Below, piece after piece: positions 1-8,908 of a DNA stretch of 64,000 nt (the stretch's first letter is position 1; each line of letters begins with the position of its first letter). The DNA is taken from contig NZ_BMUG01000014.1 of the NCBI RefSeq assembly GCF_014650075.1, forward strand, positions 96,824 through 160,823, written 5' to 3'. The notes below the pieces were generated by a model that was not told the DNA's origin, did not search any database, and worked only from the letters and a program-made list of their open reading frames with translations. Position numbers and translations under genes: made by a program. Origin of the DNA: Streptomyces microflavus (GTDB taxonomy: Bacteria > Actinomycetota > Actinomycetes > Streptomycetales > Streptomycetaceae).

Positions 1-33
1 CCCATCGCCCGCGGTGGGGGGAGACTGGCGGAC

Positions 34-654
34 ATGACAGGTGAGCGTCTGCGGTTCGACGGCTGGATCGCCGGTGTGGGGACCTCCTCGGGCACCCGGC
101 TGGTGGTCGGGCACTGGCCGCGTTCGCCGTTCGGGGCGTTCAGCGATGTCATGGTCGAGCATCCCGACGGCGAGCGGGTCCTGCTGGCGCCCTCCCGCCG
201 GATCGCGGATTTCGTCGCCGCCACCTACCGCTTCGACCGGATCGAGGTGGTCCCGGTGGCCGTCACCGTCTCCGGGGCCACCTGGCGCGTCGAGGCGGGG
301 GCGCTGCACCTGCGGCTGCGGGCCGGACGCCGGTCCGCCCTCGGTCTGCTGCTGTCCGCCGTACCGGCCCCGCTGGTCCGCAGCCCCCTCTGGGCCGCGC
401 TGTGCGATGTTCCGGCCCGGTTGCTGATGCCGGGCGTACGCACCCTGGGCCGCGCGGGTCCGGGACGGCGGGAGTGGTACGGGGCACGGGATCTGCGGCC
501 GGTCCTGGCCGCCGATGCCGTACTGGACGGGGTGAGCCTGGGCCGGCTCGCCCCGCTCGATCCGCCCGTCGCCTTCGGGTTCGGCTCGGCCCCGCGCACC
601 CCCTCCCTGGTGCGCGTCACCACAACGGTGGAAATCGGGCTCGCCGGGCGGTGA
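34..654 (+). CDS. conserved hypothetical protein
   Basis: A 206-residue protein that I do not recognise. No signal peptide or clear membrane helix is visible; the only hydrophobic run, around residues 100-115 (LGLLLSAVPAPLV), is short and contains prolines. The protein is rich in Arg, Val and Pro and looks like a soluble actinobacterial protein. The ATG at 34 is chosen because a G-rich Shine-Dalgarno (GGGGGGAG) lies about 9 bases upstream. Third codon positions are almost all G/C, as expected for a real gene here. Coding status is fairly sure, function unknown. Confidence 0.75.
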   Translation: MTGERLRFDGWIAGVGTSSGTRLVVGHWPRSPFGAFSDVMVEHPDGERVLLAPSRRIADFVAATYRFDRIEVVPVAVTVSGATWRVEAGALHLRLRAGRRSALGLLLSAVPAPLVRSPLWAALCDVPARLLMPGVRTLGRAGPGRREWYGARDLRPVLAADAVLDGVSLGRLAPLDPPVAFGFGSAPRTPSLVRVTTTVEIGLAGR

Positions 655-769
655 GGGGCTCCCCCCGGCCCCCGGGCGGGGCGCGGCCGTTCCCGGGCCG
701 TCTTCGGCCTCCCTGCGGGGCGGGCCGGCCGGGGATGCGCGGGGGCGGGGCGCGTCGCAGGGTGGACCC

Positions 770-994
770 ATGGCAAATCCCCCGATCGTCATCCACCGGC
801 CGACCCCCTCGGGCGGCCGCCGGGTGACCGTTCACTACGAAGGCCGGGACGAGATACTCGGGCTGGCCCACAGCGACCACGACGTGATCGTGTTCCTGAG
901 CGAGGCCGGCCTCGAAGAGCCGGACCGGATCCTCGACAACCCGGTCTGGGTGGAGTGGCGGGGCGGGCGGGCCCACCGCTACGAAGCGGCCTGA
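770..994 (+). CDS. small conserved hypothetical protein (74 aa)
   Basis: A short soluble protein of 74 residues with a balanced, acidic and aromatic composition (VEWRGGRAHRYEAA at the C terminus). The ATG at 770 has AGGGTGG about 5 bases upstream. It resembles the many small Streptomyces proteins made of a compact beta fold, with an opening that reads like a short binding domain (VHYEGRDEILG). No catalytic motif is seen and no function is proposed. It lies head-to-tail behind the previous gene with a 115-bp gap and converges on the P-loop kinase gene. Confidence 0.65.
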   Translation: MANPPIVIHRPTPSGGRRVTVHYEGRDEILGLAHSDHDVIVFLSEAGLEEPDRILDNPVWVEWRGGRAHRYEAA

Positions 995-1019
995 GGGGCC
1001 GCCTCCCCCGCACGCCGGG

Positions 1020-1550
1020 TCACTCGCGCAGGCCGGCGAGGATGGCCGAAACCGTCTCCTCGGGTGTCTGGGCGGACGTGTCCAGCCAGAGGCCGATACG
1101 GGGCGTCCCGCTCCGCAGATACGCGTCGAACGCCTCGACGGTCCACTCGCCGTACCCCGTCTTCCCGCGCGCTTCCTCCCGCTCGCGCACGGTCTCCGGC
1201 GCGGGGGCGAGCACGACGACGTGGAGCGGACGGGTGCGGATTCTGCCGACGTAACGGGGCAGGTCCTCCCCGAGGACGATGTCCTGGACGACGGCCGTCC
1301 ATCCGTCGTCCGCGTAGGCGTCGGCCACCTGCGCGGAGATCCGTTGCCGCAGGTCGAGCTGGCTCCGCGCCTCCTCCGGCCCGTCGGGGGTCATCTCCGC
1401 ACGGCCCGAGACGATCATGCGGCGGAAGACGTCTCCGCGTACATGGACCGCTCGCGGCAGGCTCTCCGCCAGGAGCTGGGCGACGGTGGACTTCCCCGCG
1501 GCCATCACCCCGGTGATCAGTACGACACAGGGGCCGAGGTCAGCGCCCAT
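1020..1550 (-). CDS. P-loop ATPase / small-molecule kinase-like protein (AAA_33 type)
   Basis: A 176-residue P-loop protein. The Walker A motif GVMAAGKST sits at about residues 12-20, followed by a lid-like, Arg-rich middle (VREREEARGKTGYGE) as in small nucleoside or antibiotic kinases of the AAA_33 / chloramphenicol phosphotransferase type. The substrate cannot be read from sequence. The start at 1550 is preferred over the ATG at 1556 because AGGAGG then sits 8 bases upstream. Its first 11 bases overlap the end of the ABC-F gene, so the two are translationally coupled. Being co-transcribed with a ribosome-protection-type ATPase makes a role in antibiotic inactivation possible, but this is inference. 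Confidence 0.75.
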   Translation of the reverse strand: MGADLGPCVVLITGVMAAGKSTVAQLLAESLPRAVHVRGDVFRRMIVSGRAEMTPDGPEEARSQLDLRQRISAQVADAYADDGWTAVVQDIVLGEDLPRYVGRIRTRPLHVVVLAPAPETVREREEARGKTGYGEWTVEAFDAYLRSGTPRIGLWLDTSAQTPEETVSAILAGLRE

Positions 1551-3270
1551 CCCCATCTCCTCCTTCTGCCTCCGCACGGCTCGGGCGCGTGTTCCACCCG
1601 GCGGCCCAAGACGTGGAGTCCGGGCTGCCGAACAGTTCACGGACCTCCTCGGCGTCGCTCTCCCGCAGCTCGTCATCGAGAAGGATCCAGCGGGTGATGC
1701 CCACCGATTCCAGGAACGGAAGGTCGTGGCTGGCGATGACGAGGGCGCCCTCGTAGGACTCCAGAGCGCTCGTCAGCTGCCGCACACTGGCCAGGTCGAG
1801 GTTGTTCGTCGGCTCGTCCAGCAGGAGCAGCTGCGGGGCGGGCGCGGCGAGCATCGTCGCCGCGAGCGCGGCCCGGAAGCGTTCGCCGCCGGAGAGGGTG
1901 CCCGCCGGCTGCTCCGCGCGGGCGCCCTTGAAGAGGAACCGGGCGAGCTGGGAGCGGATCTGGTTGTCGGTGGTGCCGGGGGCCGTGCGGGCGACGTTCT
2001 CGGCGACGCTCAAGGTGTCGTCGAGGACGTCGAGCCGCTGCGGAAGGAACTTCAGCGGCACGGACGCCGTGGCCTCGCCGGAGCTCGGTGTGAGCTCCCC
2101 GGTGAGGGTGCGGAGCAGGGTCGTCTTGCCCGCGCCGTTGCGGCCGACCAGGGCGATGCGTTCGGGTCCCTTCACTTGGAGGCTGCCCTCGCGCAGCCGC
2201 CCGTAGGGCAGGCTCAGCTCGCGTACGGTCAGGACGGTCCGGCCGGCGGGTACGGCGGTGTGGGGCAGGCTCACCTTGATCTCGGCGTCCCGGCGGACGG
2301 CTTCGGCGGCTTCCTCCCGGCGCTCGCGGGCCTCGTCGAGGCGGTCCTCGTGCAGCCCGCGCAGCCGGTCCCCGGACTCCTGGGCCGAGCGCTTGCGTTC
2401 CCCCGCGACGATGCGCGGGGCCTTCCGCTGGCCGTCCAGCTTCTTGTCGTGGCGCTGGCGGCGGGCCACCTTGGTCCGGGTCTCCTCCAGCTCGCGCTGC
2501 TGGCGCCGTACGTCGGCCTCGGCGGAGCGCAGCATCCGCCCGGCGGCCTCCTGCTGGGTGGCGAGGGCCTCCTGATAGGCGGACCAGCCGCCCCCGTACC
2601 AGCTCACCGAACCCGATCGCAGCTCGGCGATACGGTCGACCCGCTCCAGCAGGTCCCGGTCGTGGCTGACGACGATCAGGATGCCGGTGCGCCAGGAGTC
2701 GACGGCGTCGTAGAGCCTGCGGCGGGCGAACAGGTCCAGGTTGTTGGTCGGCTCGTCGAGGAGCAGGACGTCGGGGCGTTCGAGCAGCAGCGCGGCCAGA
2801 CGCAGCAGGACGGTCTCCCCGCCGGACAGCTGCCCGACGGTGCGGTCCAGTTCGACGGAGCCCAGGCCGAGGGAGCCGAGGGTAGCCAGGGCGCGTTCTT
2901 CCACGTCCCAGTCGTCGCCGACCGTCTCGAAGTACTCCTCCCGTACGTCTCCGGACTCGATGGCGCGCAGGGCGGCCCGCCGCTCGGCGATGCCGAGGGC
3001 CCCGTCGACGCGCAGGGCGGTGTCCAGGGTGATGTTCTGGGGCAGGTAGGCGAGGTTCCCGCCCACGGTGACAGACCCCTCCGAGGGGCGCAGGTGTCCG
3101 GCGAGCAGACGCAGCAGGGTCGACTTGCCGGTGCCGTTGGCGCCGACCAGGCCGGTGCGGCCGCGGGGGACGGTGAGGGAGAGCCCGTCGAAGAGGCTCG
3201 TGCCGTCGGGCCACCGGAAGGTGAGGTGGGAGGCGGCCACGGAGGCGCTGGGCGCGGTGGGATGGCTCAT
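1540..3270 (-). CDS. ABC-F family ATPase (ribosome protection / antibiotic resistance type)
   Basis: A 576-residue protein with two ABC ATPase domains and no membrane domain, the ABC-F layout. Domain 1 has Walker A GANGTGKST, signature LSGGE and LLLDEPTNNLD; domain 2 has GRNGAGKTT, LSGGE and LLLDEPTNNLD. Between them is a basic, coiled-coil linker (about residues 230-300) of the kind that reaches toward ribosome-bound tRNA. Family members either protect ribosomes from macrolides, lincosamides or pleuromutilins or act as translation factors; the exact specificity is unknown. The ATG at 3270 (MSHPTAP) is chosen; the frame stays open upstream to an ATG at 3438, which lies in the leader and reads like non-coding sequence. 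It heads a two-gene unit with the P-loop kinase. Confidence 0.85.
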   Translation of the reverse strand: MSHPTAPSASVAASHLTFRWPDGTSLFDGLSLTVPRGRTGLVGANGTGKSTLLRLLAGHLRPSEGSVTVGGNLAYLPQNITLDTALRVDGALGIAERRAALRAIESGDVREEYFETVGDDWDVEERALATLGSLGLGSVELDRTVGQLSGGETVLLRLAALLLERPDVLLLDEPTNNLDLFARRRLYDAVDSWRTGILIVVSHDRDLLERVDRIAELRSGSVSWYGGGWSAYQEALATQQEAAGRMLRSAEADVRRQQRELEETRTKVARRQRHDKKLDGQRKAPRIVAGERKRSAQESGDRLRGLHEDRLDEARERREEAAEAVRRDAEIKVSLPHTAVPAGRTVLTVRELSLPYGRLREGSLQVKGPERIALVGRNGAGKTTLLRTLTGELTPSSGEATASVPLKFLPQRLDVLDDTLSVAENVARTAPGTTDNQIRSQLARFLFKGARAEQPAGTLSGGERFRAALAATMLAAPAPQLLLLDEPTNNLDLASVRQLTSALESYEGALVIASHDLPFLESVGITRWILLDDELRESDAEEVRELFGSPDSTSWAAGWNTRPSRAEAEGGDGDGR

Positions 3271-3580
3271 GGTGGGTTCTCGCAGTCGGAAGCGGGGGAA
3301 CAGGGGGGCTTCGTATGCGAACAGCACGCGGCGACCCGGCCGCAAGGCCGAAGAGTGGTGGGGAAAGCAGTCCTGCGAAGGTGAGGGACGGCTCAGCACC
3401 GAGGTCGCATCCACGCGGAAGCCACGGGCGGCAGACATGCCGACAACGTCGTGACCGTGTACGGGCCAGGGCCGTACCGCGCGATGATCGCGGACCTCAG
3501 ATGCGCAACGTCCACCTCTATCGGAGACAACAGGACGTGATCAGCGTAGCGGAGCCCCGAGCGGTGCGTCGAGCGGTTAT
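3271..3580 (-). promoter_or_regulatory. 310-bp leader of the ABC-F gene
   Basis: No protein gene is convincing in this stretch between the ABC-F start and the upstream mannosyltransferase stop. On the minus strand it holds short open frames: one in frame with ABC-F from ATG 3438, and one from a GTG near 3512 that ends near 3393. Resistance ABC-F genes of Gram-positive bacteria are commonly controlled by ribosome-mediated attenuation in long leaders, so this may hold a leader peptide and terminator/antiterminator. I could not resolve a clear pair of alternative hairpins by eye. Confidence 0.35.
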
Positions 3581-5068
3581 CTAGGCGGTGCCCTGCGGGG
3601 CGTCGGCGCTCAGCGGTTCGGGAGCGGGTTCCGCCGTGCGGGGGCCGGGCACGGAGGTGGGGGCGGCTTCCGCGACGAGCGGGGTGCGGCGGACGACGAG
3701 GGTGGCGACGAGGGCCGTGATCGCGGCGAGGGCGAACCCGTAGGGCGGGGTGGCTCCCGTGGGGTGGGTCTCGTAGACGAGCGCCGCCGACAGCACGACC
3801 AGGACGGTGGCGACCCGGCCGTACTGCTGGGTGGCGGCCACGACCACCAGCCCCCACAGGAGGTACCAGGGCTGCACCATCGGCGAGAGCGCGACCAGCA
3901 CCAGCAGGCCCAGGCCCAGGGCGTGGACCGGTGGCAGGTGGCCGTTCATCGACCTGCGGGCCAGGACGAGGATCAGGACGACCGCCGCCGCCAGGCCGAG
4001 GGTCTGCACGGCGGACTTGACCGGTTCGGGGTCGGTGCCCAGGAGCAGGCGGCCCAGCTCGCCCAGGCCCAGGCCCAGGTCGCTGACGACGGAGAGCGCG
4101 GTGTGGATGTTGCCCGCGACGCCCTGGGTCCTGAGCCAGCCGAAGCCGGTGCCGCTGATCAGTGTGGCCGAACCGGCGACGGCACACGCGACGAGGCCGG
4201 GCGCGAGGAGCCCCTTGGCCCAACGCCGCAGCCGGGGTCCGGTCGCCGAGGCGTGCACGGTGACGCCGATGAACAGCAGCGCCACCGCTGCCGGGGACTT
4301 GACCATCATGGCGAGTCCGACGAGGGCGCTTCCGGCCACCCATCTGCCACGCAGCGCGAGCGCGAGCCCGGCCAGCATGAGGCCGATCATCAGGCCGTCG
4401 TTGTGCATGCCGGCGACCACGTGCATCAGCAGGAGCGGGTTGAGCGCCCCGAGCCACAGGGCGCGGCTCTCGGAGGTGCCGTGCTCCCGGGCCACTCGGC
4501 GCAGGGCCCAGACGATGAGGACGAGCGAGGCGAGCGCGATGAGCCGCATCGCCAGGACTGCGGGCACGATCGTCCCGCCGGTCGTCTTCGCCACGGCGGC
4601 GGAGAGCAGGAGGAAGAGCGGTCCGTACGGGGCCGGGGTGTCGCGCCAGTGGTTGCCGACGCTCGCCGCCGCGTCGCCGCCGATTCCGGCGGGGTCGAGG
4701 CTGGAGGGGCCGACGGTGTAGACGTCGTGGCCCTCGATGACCATCGCGCCCTGGGCGATGTAGCTGTAGACGTCGGCGCTGTAGAGCGGGGGCGTGAGCA
4801 GGAACGGCGCTGTCCACCAGGCGAGGGTCGTGAGCGTTTCGCGTACGGAGGAGGCGGTCCTGCCGTACTGCCACCAGGCGACGACCAGCACGGTCAGTCC
4901 GGTGTAGGCGAGGACGGCCGCGGCCGTCCGCACGGTGGAGCCGTGGTCGATCCAGAGGCCCCAGGGGTCGTGGGCCGGCAGTTTTCCGGAGATCCAGCCG
5001 CCCGCGGCGGTCGCCAGGGCGCCCGCCGCACCCAGCCGACGGTATCCGGCAGCATTCAAAGCCCACAT
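3581..5068 (-). CDS. MptB-like polyprenol-phosphomannose-dependent mannosyltransferase
   Basis: A 495-residue multipass membrane protein with about 12 hydrophobic segments. The loop after the second or third segment carries YSADVYSYIAQGAMV, and further on NHWRDTPAPYGPLF, typical of GT-C mannosyltransferases of the MptB / GT87 group that use polyprenyl-phosphate mannose to extend alpha-1,6-mannan on the outer face of the membrane. The late stretch SPMVQPWYLLW is another family hallmark. The C-terminal 45 residues are Pro/Ala/Glu-rich and probably cytosolic. It stands alone, 106 bp from the neighbouring SRPBCC gene, with an ATG at 5068. The substrate in Streptomyces (a glycan or glycoprotein) cannot be told from sequence. 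Confidence 0.82.
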   Translation of the reverse strand: MWALNAAGYRRLGAAGALATAAGGWISGKLPAHDPWGLWIDHGSTVRTAAAVLAYTGLTVLVVAWWQYGRTASSVRETLTTLAWWTAPFLLTPPLYSADVYSYIAQGAMVIEGHDVYTVGPSSLDPAGIGGDAAASVGNHWRDTPAPYGPLFLLLSAAVAKTTGGTIVPAVLAMRLIALASLVLIVWALRRVAREHGTSESRALWLGALNPLLLMHVVAGMHNDGLMIGLMLAGLALALRGRWVAGSALVGLAMMVKSPAAVALLFIGVTVHASATGPRLRRWAKGLLAPGLVACAVAGSATLISGTGFGWLRTQGVAGNIHTALSVVSDLGLGLGELGRLLLGTDPEPVKSAVQTLGLAAAVVLILVLARRSMNGHLPPVHALGLGLLVLVALSPMVQPWYLLWGLVVVAATQQYGRVATVLVVLSAALVYETHPTGATPPYGFALAAITALVATLVVRRTPLVAEAAPTSVPGPRTAEPAPEPLSADAPQGTA

Positions 5069-5174
5069 GACCGGAGAACCTATCGGACGGCGTGACGCCT
5101 CCGTTCCCCTCCCCCGTCCACCGGGGCCGGGGAGCTGCCGGGCACCCGGAGCCGGTTCCGGGTGCCCGTGGCGT

Positions 5175-5591
5175 TCAGCCGGTGAGCGACTGCTTCAGGG
5201 CGGCGAGGCCGTCGGCGTATATGCCCTGGAAGAGGCCGGTGGCCTCGTCGTCGCCGATCCCGTCCGGGGTGAAGGTGCCGGACCACTCCACCCGGGCGCT
5301 GCCGGGGTCCTCGCCCGCGTGCACGGCGATGGTCGAGAGGTAGCCGGTGACGGGGAAGGGGGCCTGGAGGATGGAGTAGCTGTAGGTGCGTGCGGCGTCG
5401 TCGAAGGCTTCGAGGCGCTCGACGATGACGCCGCCGTCCTCGTTGGTGAGGGTGCGGACGCGGCCGCCCTCGCTCGCTTCGCTGGTGGGGATGTAGGGGA
5501 GCCAGTCGGGCAGCGAGCCGAAGCCGCCGATGAGCTGCCAGACACGGTCGGCGGGGACGGGGAGTTCGATGGTCGCGGTGGTGGTGGCCAT
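5175..5591 (-). CDS. SRPBCC family (polyketide cyclase/dehydrase-like) protein
   Basis: A 138-residue single-domain START/Bet v1-like protein. The N-terminal strand MATTTATIELPVPADRVWQLIG and the closing helix (GIYADGLAALKQSL) with YSYSI, GYLSTI and VEWSGTF strands between them fit the SRPBCC fold, which encloses a hydrophobic ligand pocket. Such proteins serve as lipid, polyketide or xenobiotic binders or cyclases. It lies 45 bp downstream of the aldo/keto reductase gene on the same strand and is probably co-transcribed with it. Ligand unknown. Confidence 0.82.
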   Translation of the reverse strand: MATTTATIELPVPADRVWQLIGGFGSLPDWLPYIPTSEASEGGRVRTLTNEDGGVIVERLEAFDDAARTYSYSILQAPFPVTGYLSTIAVHAGEDPGSARVEWSGTFTPDGIGDDEATGLFQGIYADGLAALKQSLTG

Positions 5592-5636
5592 GGGGGTGAG
5601 GTCCTTACGGTGCGGGCACGCGGTGCCAGGGGTGGT

Positions 5637-6646
5637 TCAGGCGGTGGGGACGGGGGCGTCGGCGGAGATCAGCTTCTCCTCGCGCAGGGCCGTCCAGAAG
5701 GCGGCGGGGACCTTCTCGTCGAGGGCGGCGAGGTCCTCGGCGATGCGGCTCGGCCGGGTGGCGCCGGGGATCGCAGCCGCGGTGGCCGGGTGGGCCAGGG
5801 CGAACTGGAGCGCGGCGGCCTTGATGCCGATGGAGTGCTGCTGGGCGAGCGCCTTGATGCGCTCGACCTTGGTGACGATCTCCGCGGGGGCCTTCTGGTA
5901 CTCGAAGTGCGCGCCGCCCGCGAGGATGCCCGAGCTGTACGGTCCGCCGACGACGAGGTCGACGTCGTGCTCGGCGGCGGCCGGGAGGAGGCGCTGGAGG
6001 GCGCGGTCGTGGTCCAGGAGGGTGTAGCGGCCGGCGAGGAGGAACGCGTCGGGGCGCGGCTCGTCGAGGTCGAGGGTGAGTTCGAGCGGCTCGACGCGGT
6101 TGACGCCGAGGCCCCACGCCTTGATGACGCCTTCCTCGCGGAGCCGGGTGAGGACCCGGAAGGCTCCGGTGCGGGCGCTCTCGTAGGCCGCGAGCCACTC
6201 GTCGCCGTAGAAGTCCTGGGCGACGTCGTGGACCCAGACGATGTCCAGGCGGTCGGTGCGCAGCCGCTTCAGGCTGTCCTCGATGGAGCGGAGGGTGGCG
6301 TCGGCGGTGTAGTCGTTGATCATCTTGTTGGGGCGGCCGTGCTCGAAGAGGCCGCCCTTCTCGCCGAGGTCGCGGGCGGCCGGGTTCTCGGTCTCGTCCA
6401 GGACGACGCGGCCGACCTTGGTGCTGAGGACGTAGTCGTCGCGCGGGTGCTGGGCGAGGACGTCGCCGAGCCGGATCTCGGAGAGGCCCGCCCCGTAGAA
6501 GGGGGCGGTGTCGAAGTAGCGGATGCCCTGGTCCCAGCTGCGACGACGGTGGCGGCGGCCTCCTCGTCGGGGATGGCGCGGAACATGTTGCCGAGCGGGG
6601 CGGTGCCGAAGCCGAGGCGGCCGGGGAGGAGGTGGGTGATGCTCAC
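5637..6646 (-). pseudogene. aldo/keto reductase, disrupted by a single-base frameshift
   Basis: Together two frames encode a complete aldo/keto reductase of about 335 residues, in the D-threo-aldose 1-dehydrogenase / L-fucose dehydrogenase group. The first frame, from GTG 6646 (MSITHLLPGRLGFGTAPLG), runs to AAATVVAA; near 6537 the reading must move one base to give WDQGIRYFDTAPFYG, after which the frame is open to 5637. The rest carries the catalytic Asp/Tyr (FDTAPFYG), Lys (LSTKVGR) and His (VWVHDV) and an NADP-binding tail (GATRPSRIAEDL). Adding one base between GC and TGGGAC restores it. It is either a sequencing error or a very recent mutation, since the rest is well kept. It is divergent from the LysR gene, a likely target. 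Confidence 0.8.
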
Positions 6647-6746
6647 GAGTGCGTCCTTCACGGGAGGAAGTTGCCGACGTTTCGTGGGGATAGATCCCTT
6701 TGCTCACGCTCTGTCGGCCTTACGCATTCGAGGTTAGGATCGACAC

Positions 6747-6792
6747 CTTGAGACTGTCCAAGACTTGTTCGGGCTCACTTAAGTCTCTGAAG
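6747..6792. promoter_or_regulatory. candidate LysR operator between AKR and LysR genes
   Basis: The divergent intergenic region holds an imperfect inverted repeat: CTTGAGACT at 6747-6755 and AGTCTCTGAAG at 6782-6792. The surroundings are the most AT-rich bases of this area. LysR regulators usually bind such interrupted repeats between themselves and a divergent target, which fits the gene order. Binding is inferred only. Confidence 0.45.
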
Positions 6793-6810
6793 GTCTGACT
6801 AGGACGTGAC

Positions 6811-7707
6811 ATGCTCGATCTCCGCCAGCTCCGCTACTTCGTCGCCGTCGCCGAGACGGAACACGTCGGCCGCGCCGCCGAGCAGCTCCACATCTCGCAG
6901 TCGCCGCTGAGCCGGCAGATCGCGCAGCTGGAGAAGGATCTCGGCCTCACCCTGTTCGAGCGCGACCGGCAGCGGATCCGGCTGACCTCCGACGGCCGGG
7001 TCTTCCTGGGCGAGACCAGGGCGCTGCTGACCCACGCGGGGCGGCTGGAGAACCTGGGACGCCGGCTCGGGCGCGGCGAGGAGGGCGGGCTCTGCATCGG
7101 GTACGTGCCCGACGCGATGCACACCGGCCTCCTGCCGGCCGCCCTGCGCACCCTGCGTACGGAGCGGCCGGGCATCCATGTCGCGCTGTACGGGCAGCAG
7201 AGCGCCGAGCAGTTCGAGGGGCTGCGCCGACGCAGCCTGGACATCGCCCTGGTGCAGGAGCCGCCGGCCGAGGACGACCCGGATCTGTGCTCTGCGCTGC
7301 TGCTGGAGGATCCGCTGCTGCTGGTGCTGCCCGAGGGCCATCCGCTCGCCCAGCAGCCGGACCTCGCACCCGCCGACCTGGACGGGCAGCCGTGGATCGC
7401 GGTGGAGAGCAGCCGCGACCCGGCCTGGCGCGACACGTTCGTCGCCTCGTGCGTGGCGCTGGGCTTCACCCCGGACATCACCCTGGACGCCGCCGAACCT
7501 CTCACCGCGCTCGGGCTCGTCGCGTCGGGTTTCGGCCTGGCCCTGGTCCAGCGGAGCATGGTGCGCGGCACGGCGCCCGGGGTCGCCGTACGCGAACTTC
7601 CCTGGCACGACGGGTCCGCACGGCTGTGGGCGGCCTGGCACCGCACCGATCTCCGGCCGGTCGTCGGGGAGTTCCGGGCGACGGTGCTCGACGCGGCGCC
7701 CGCGTAA
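6811..7707 (+). CDS. LysR family transcriptional regulator
   Basis: A 298-residue LysR-type regulator. Residues 1-60 form the winged helix-turn-helix (MLDLRQLRYFVAVAE, then AAEQLHISQSPLSRQIAQLE), followed by the linker helix and a two-lobed effector domain from about residue 90 (GLCIGYVPDA onward). Length is normal for the family. It is divergent from the aldo/keto reductase-SRPBCC pair and probably controls it in response to an unknown small molecule. The ATG at 6811 is the only sensible start because the HTH begins immediately after it. Confidence 0.92.
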   Translation: MLDLRQLRYFVAVAETEHVGRAAEQLHISQSPLSRQIAQLEKDLGLTLFERDRQRIRLTSDGRVFLGETRALLTHAGRLENLGRRLGRGEEGGLCIGYVPDAMHTGLLPAALRTLRTERPGIHVALYGQQSAEQFEGLRRRSLDIALVQEPPAEDDPDLCSALLLEDPLLLVLPEGHPLAQQPDLAPADLDGQPWIAVESSRDPAWRDTFVASCVALGFTPDITLDAAEPLTALGLVASGFGLALVQRSMVRGTAPGVAVRELPWHDGSARLWAAWHRTDLRPVVGEFRATVLDAAPA

Positions 7708-7724
7708 CCCCGTTGCCTACGCTC

Positions 7725-7994
7725 CTAGCGCATGTCGCCGCGCCAGTCCCACTGGTGGCCGTCGATCGAGCGGGGACCGTACTCGGCGCGGCCACCCGGT
7801 CCGTAGGCGCCTATCTCCGTGACCAGTCCGACGCCCTCGCGCAGGGCCTCGTCGCTCCAGCCCGTGACGTCGAGGAGCAGCCCGTCGAGCGGTCCGCCGA
7901 CCAGCTCCCGGTAGTCGTGGCCCGGCCTCGGGCCGGGGTGCGGGTCGTCGTGGTCGGTGCCGTACACCCGTCGCTGCCTCATCAGCTCGTCCAT
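7725..7994 (-). CDS. small conserved hypothetical protein (89 aa)
   Basis: An 89-residue soluble protein, acidic and Gly/Asp-rich, with the run YRELVGGPLDGLLLDVTGW and the C terminus DGHQWDWRGDMR. The Gly-Gly-Pro-x-Asp-Gly segment occurs in many small Streptomyces proteins of unknown function. The ATG at 7994 is the first that gives this composition; longer upstream extension reads as non-coding. It is convergent with the LysR gene and divergent from the DinB-like gene. No function is proposed. Confidence 0.6.
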   Translation of the reverse strand: MDELMRQRRVYGTDHDDPHPGPRPGHDYRELVGGPLDGLLLDVTGWSDEALREGVGLVTEIGAYGPGGRAEYGPRSIDGHQWDWRGDMR

Positions 7995-8178
7995 GCAGGC
8001 AGCATCCCACCGGCCACTGACAACGGCCCGGCGTGCGGGGCCATCCGGCCACCGGGCGTCCCCCGCTGCCCCGCCGGAAAGCGGATGCGGCCGGCGGGCC
8101 GGTGTGGAAGGGTCCCCGGCGAACCGTCCCCGCCGGACGGCCGGCACACGACGCACACGCCCGGGAGCGAACCCACCG

Positions 8179-8799
8179 ATGGCCACACCACCACGCCTCG
8201 TCCCGCTGCTGGAGCAGTTCGACTTCGCCCGGGAGCGGCTCACCGGCCGTCTCACGGGTCCGCTCATGGACAGCGGCAACGGTGTCGGGATCGGTGTCAC
8301 CCCGCTCGGCGACGACGAGTACTTCTGGCAGCCCGTACCCGGCTGCTGGTCCGTCCGCCGCCGCGAGGCGGGACCCGGGCCCCGCGCCACGGTGCTCGAC
8401 GGGAGCGGCGACTGGGGCCGGGACTCGGCGGCGTCACCGCACCCCTTTCCGCCGCCGTTCACCACCATCGCCTGGCGGCTCAGCCACCTGAGCGAGATGC
8501 TGGCGCTCCGCGCGGACCACACGAACGGCAGCCGCTCCCTGACCCGGGCCGGCCTCGCCGTCCCAGGCGACGCCGCCGGGGCTGTGGCGGCGTTCGTCTC
8601 CGCGGCCGAGGCATGGCACGCGACCCTGCTCACCGCCGACGACACCGCCCTGGACACCGTGGGGTACAGCGCCTATCCGTACGGCAGCGACGCCGAGGAC
8701 CTGTTCGTCGACATCGTCTGGTGGGTCAACCAGGAGATCCTGCATCACGGCGCCGAGATCGCCCTGATCCGCGATCTGTACCGGGCGCGGCAGCCCTGA
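8179..8799 (+). CDS. DinB-like four-helix-bundle protein
   Basis: A 206-residue protein of the DinB / YfiT-like superfamily. It opens with a helix (LVPLLEQFDFARERL), has a WSVRRR segment, then the pair of conserved helices with His residues, TTIAWRLSHLSEMLALR and WWVNQEILHHGAEIALIRDLY. The spaced histidines are the usual metal-binding ligands. Actinobacterial members include mycothiol-dependent enzymes and stress-induced proteins of unknown substrate. The ATG at 8179 begins the domain; the frame remains open upstream but the upstream part has no domain and overlaps the divergent small gene. Confidence 0.78.
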   Translation: MATPPRLVPLLEQFDFARERLTGRLTGPLMDSGNGVGIGVTPLGDDEYFWQPVPGCWSVRRREAGPGPRATVLDGSGDWGRDSAASPHPFPPPFTTIAWRLSHLSEMLALRADHTNGSRSLTRAGLAVPGDAAGAVAAFVSAAEAWHATLLTADDTALDTVGYSAYPYGSDAEDLFVDIVWWVNQEILHHGAEIALIRDLYRARQP

Positions 8800-8908
8800 G
8801 GCGCTCCCTCCGCCCGGCACGGGACCGGTGCGGGACCGTCGTCGGCGAAGTCGCCGCCGTGGGGTGCGCGCCATATGATTCAGGGACTCACGCACCGCGG
8901 AGCAGCCA

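Noticed and set aside
1417..3384. 655-codon open frame on the plus strand opposite the ABC-F gene
   Set aside because: Shadow of the GC-rich antisense strand; its composition is Gly/Ala/Arg-rich and it has no domain, while the minus-strand frame has a complete ABC-F.
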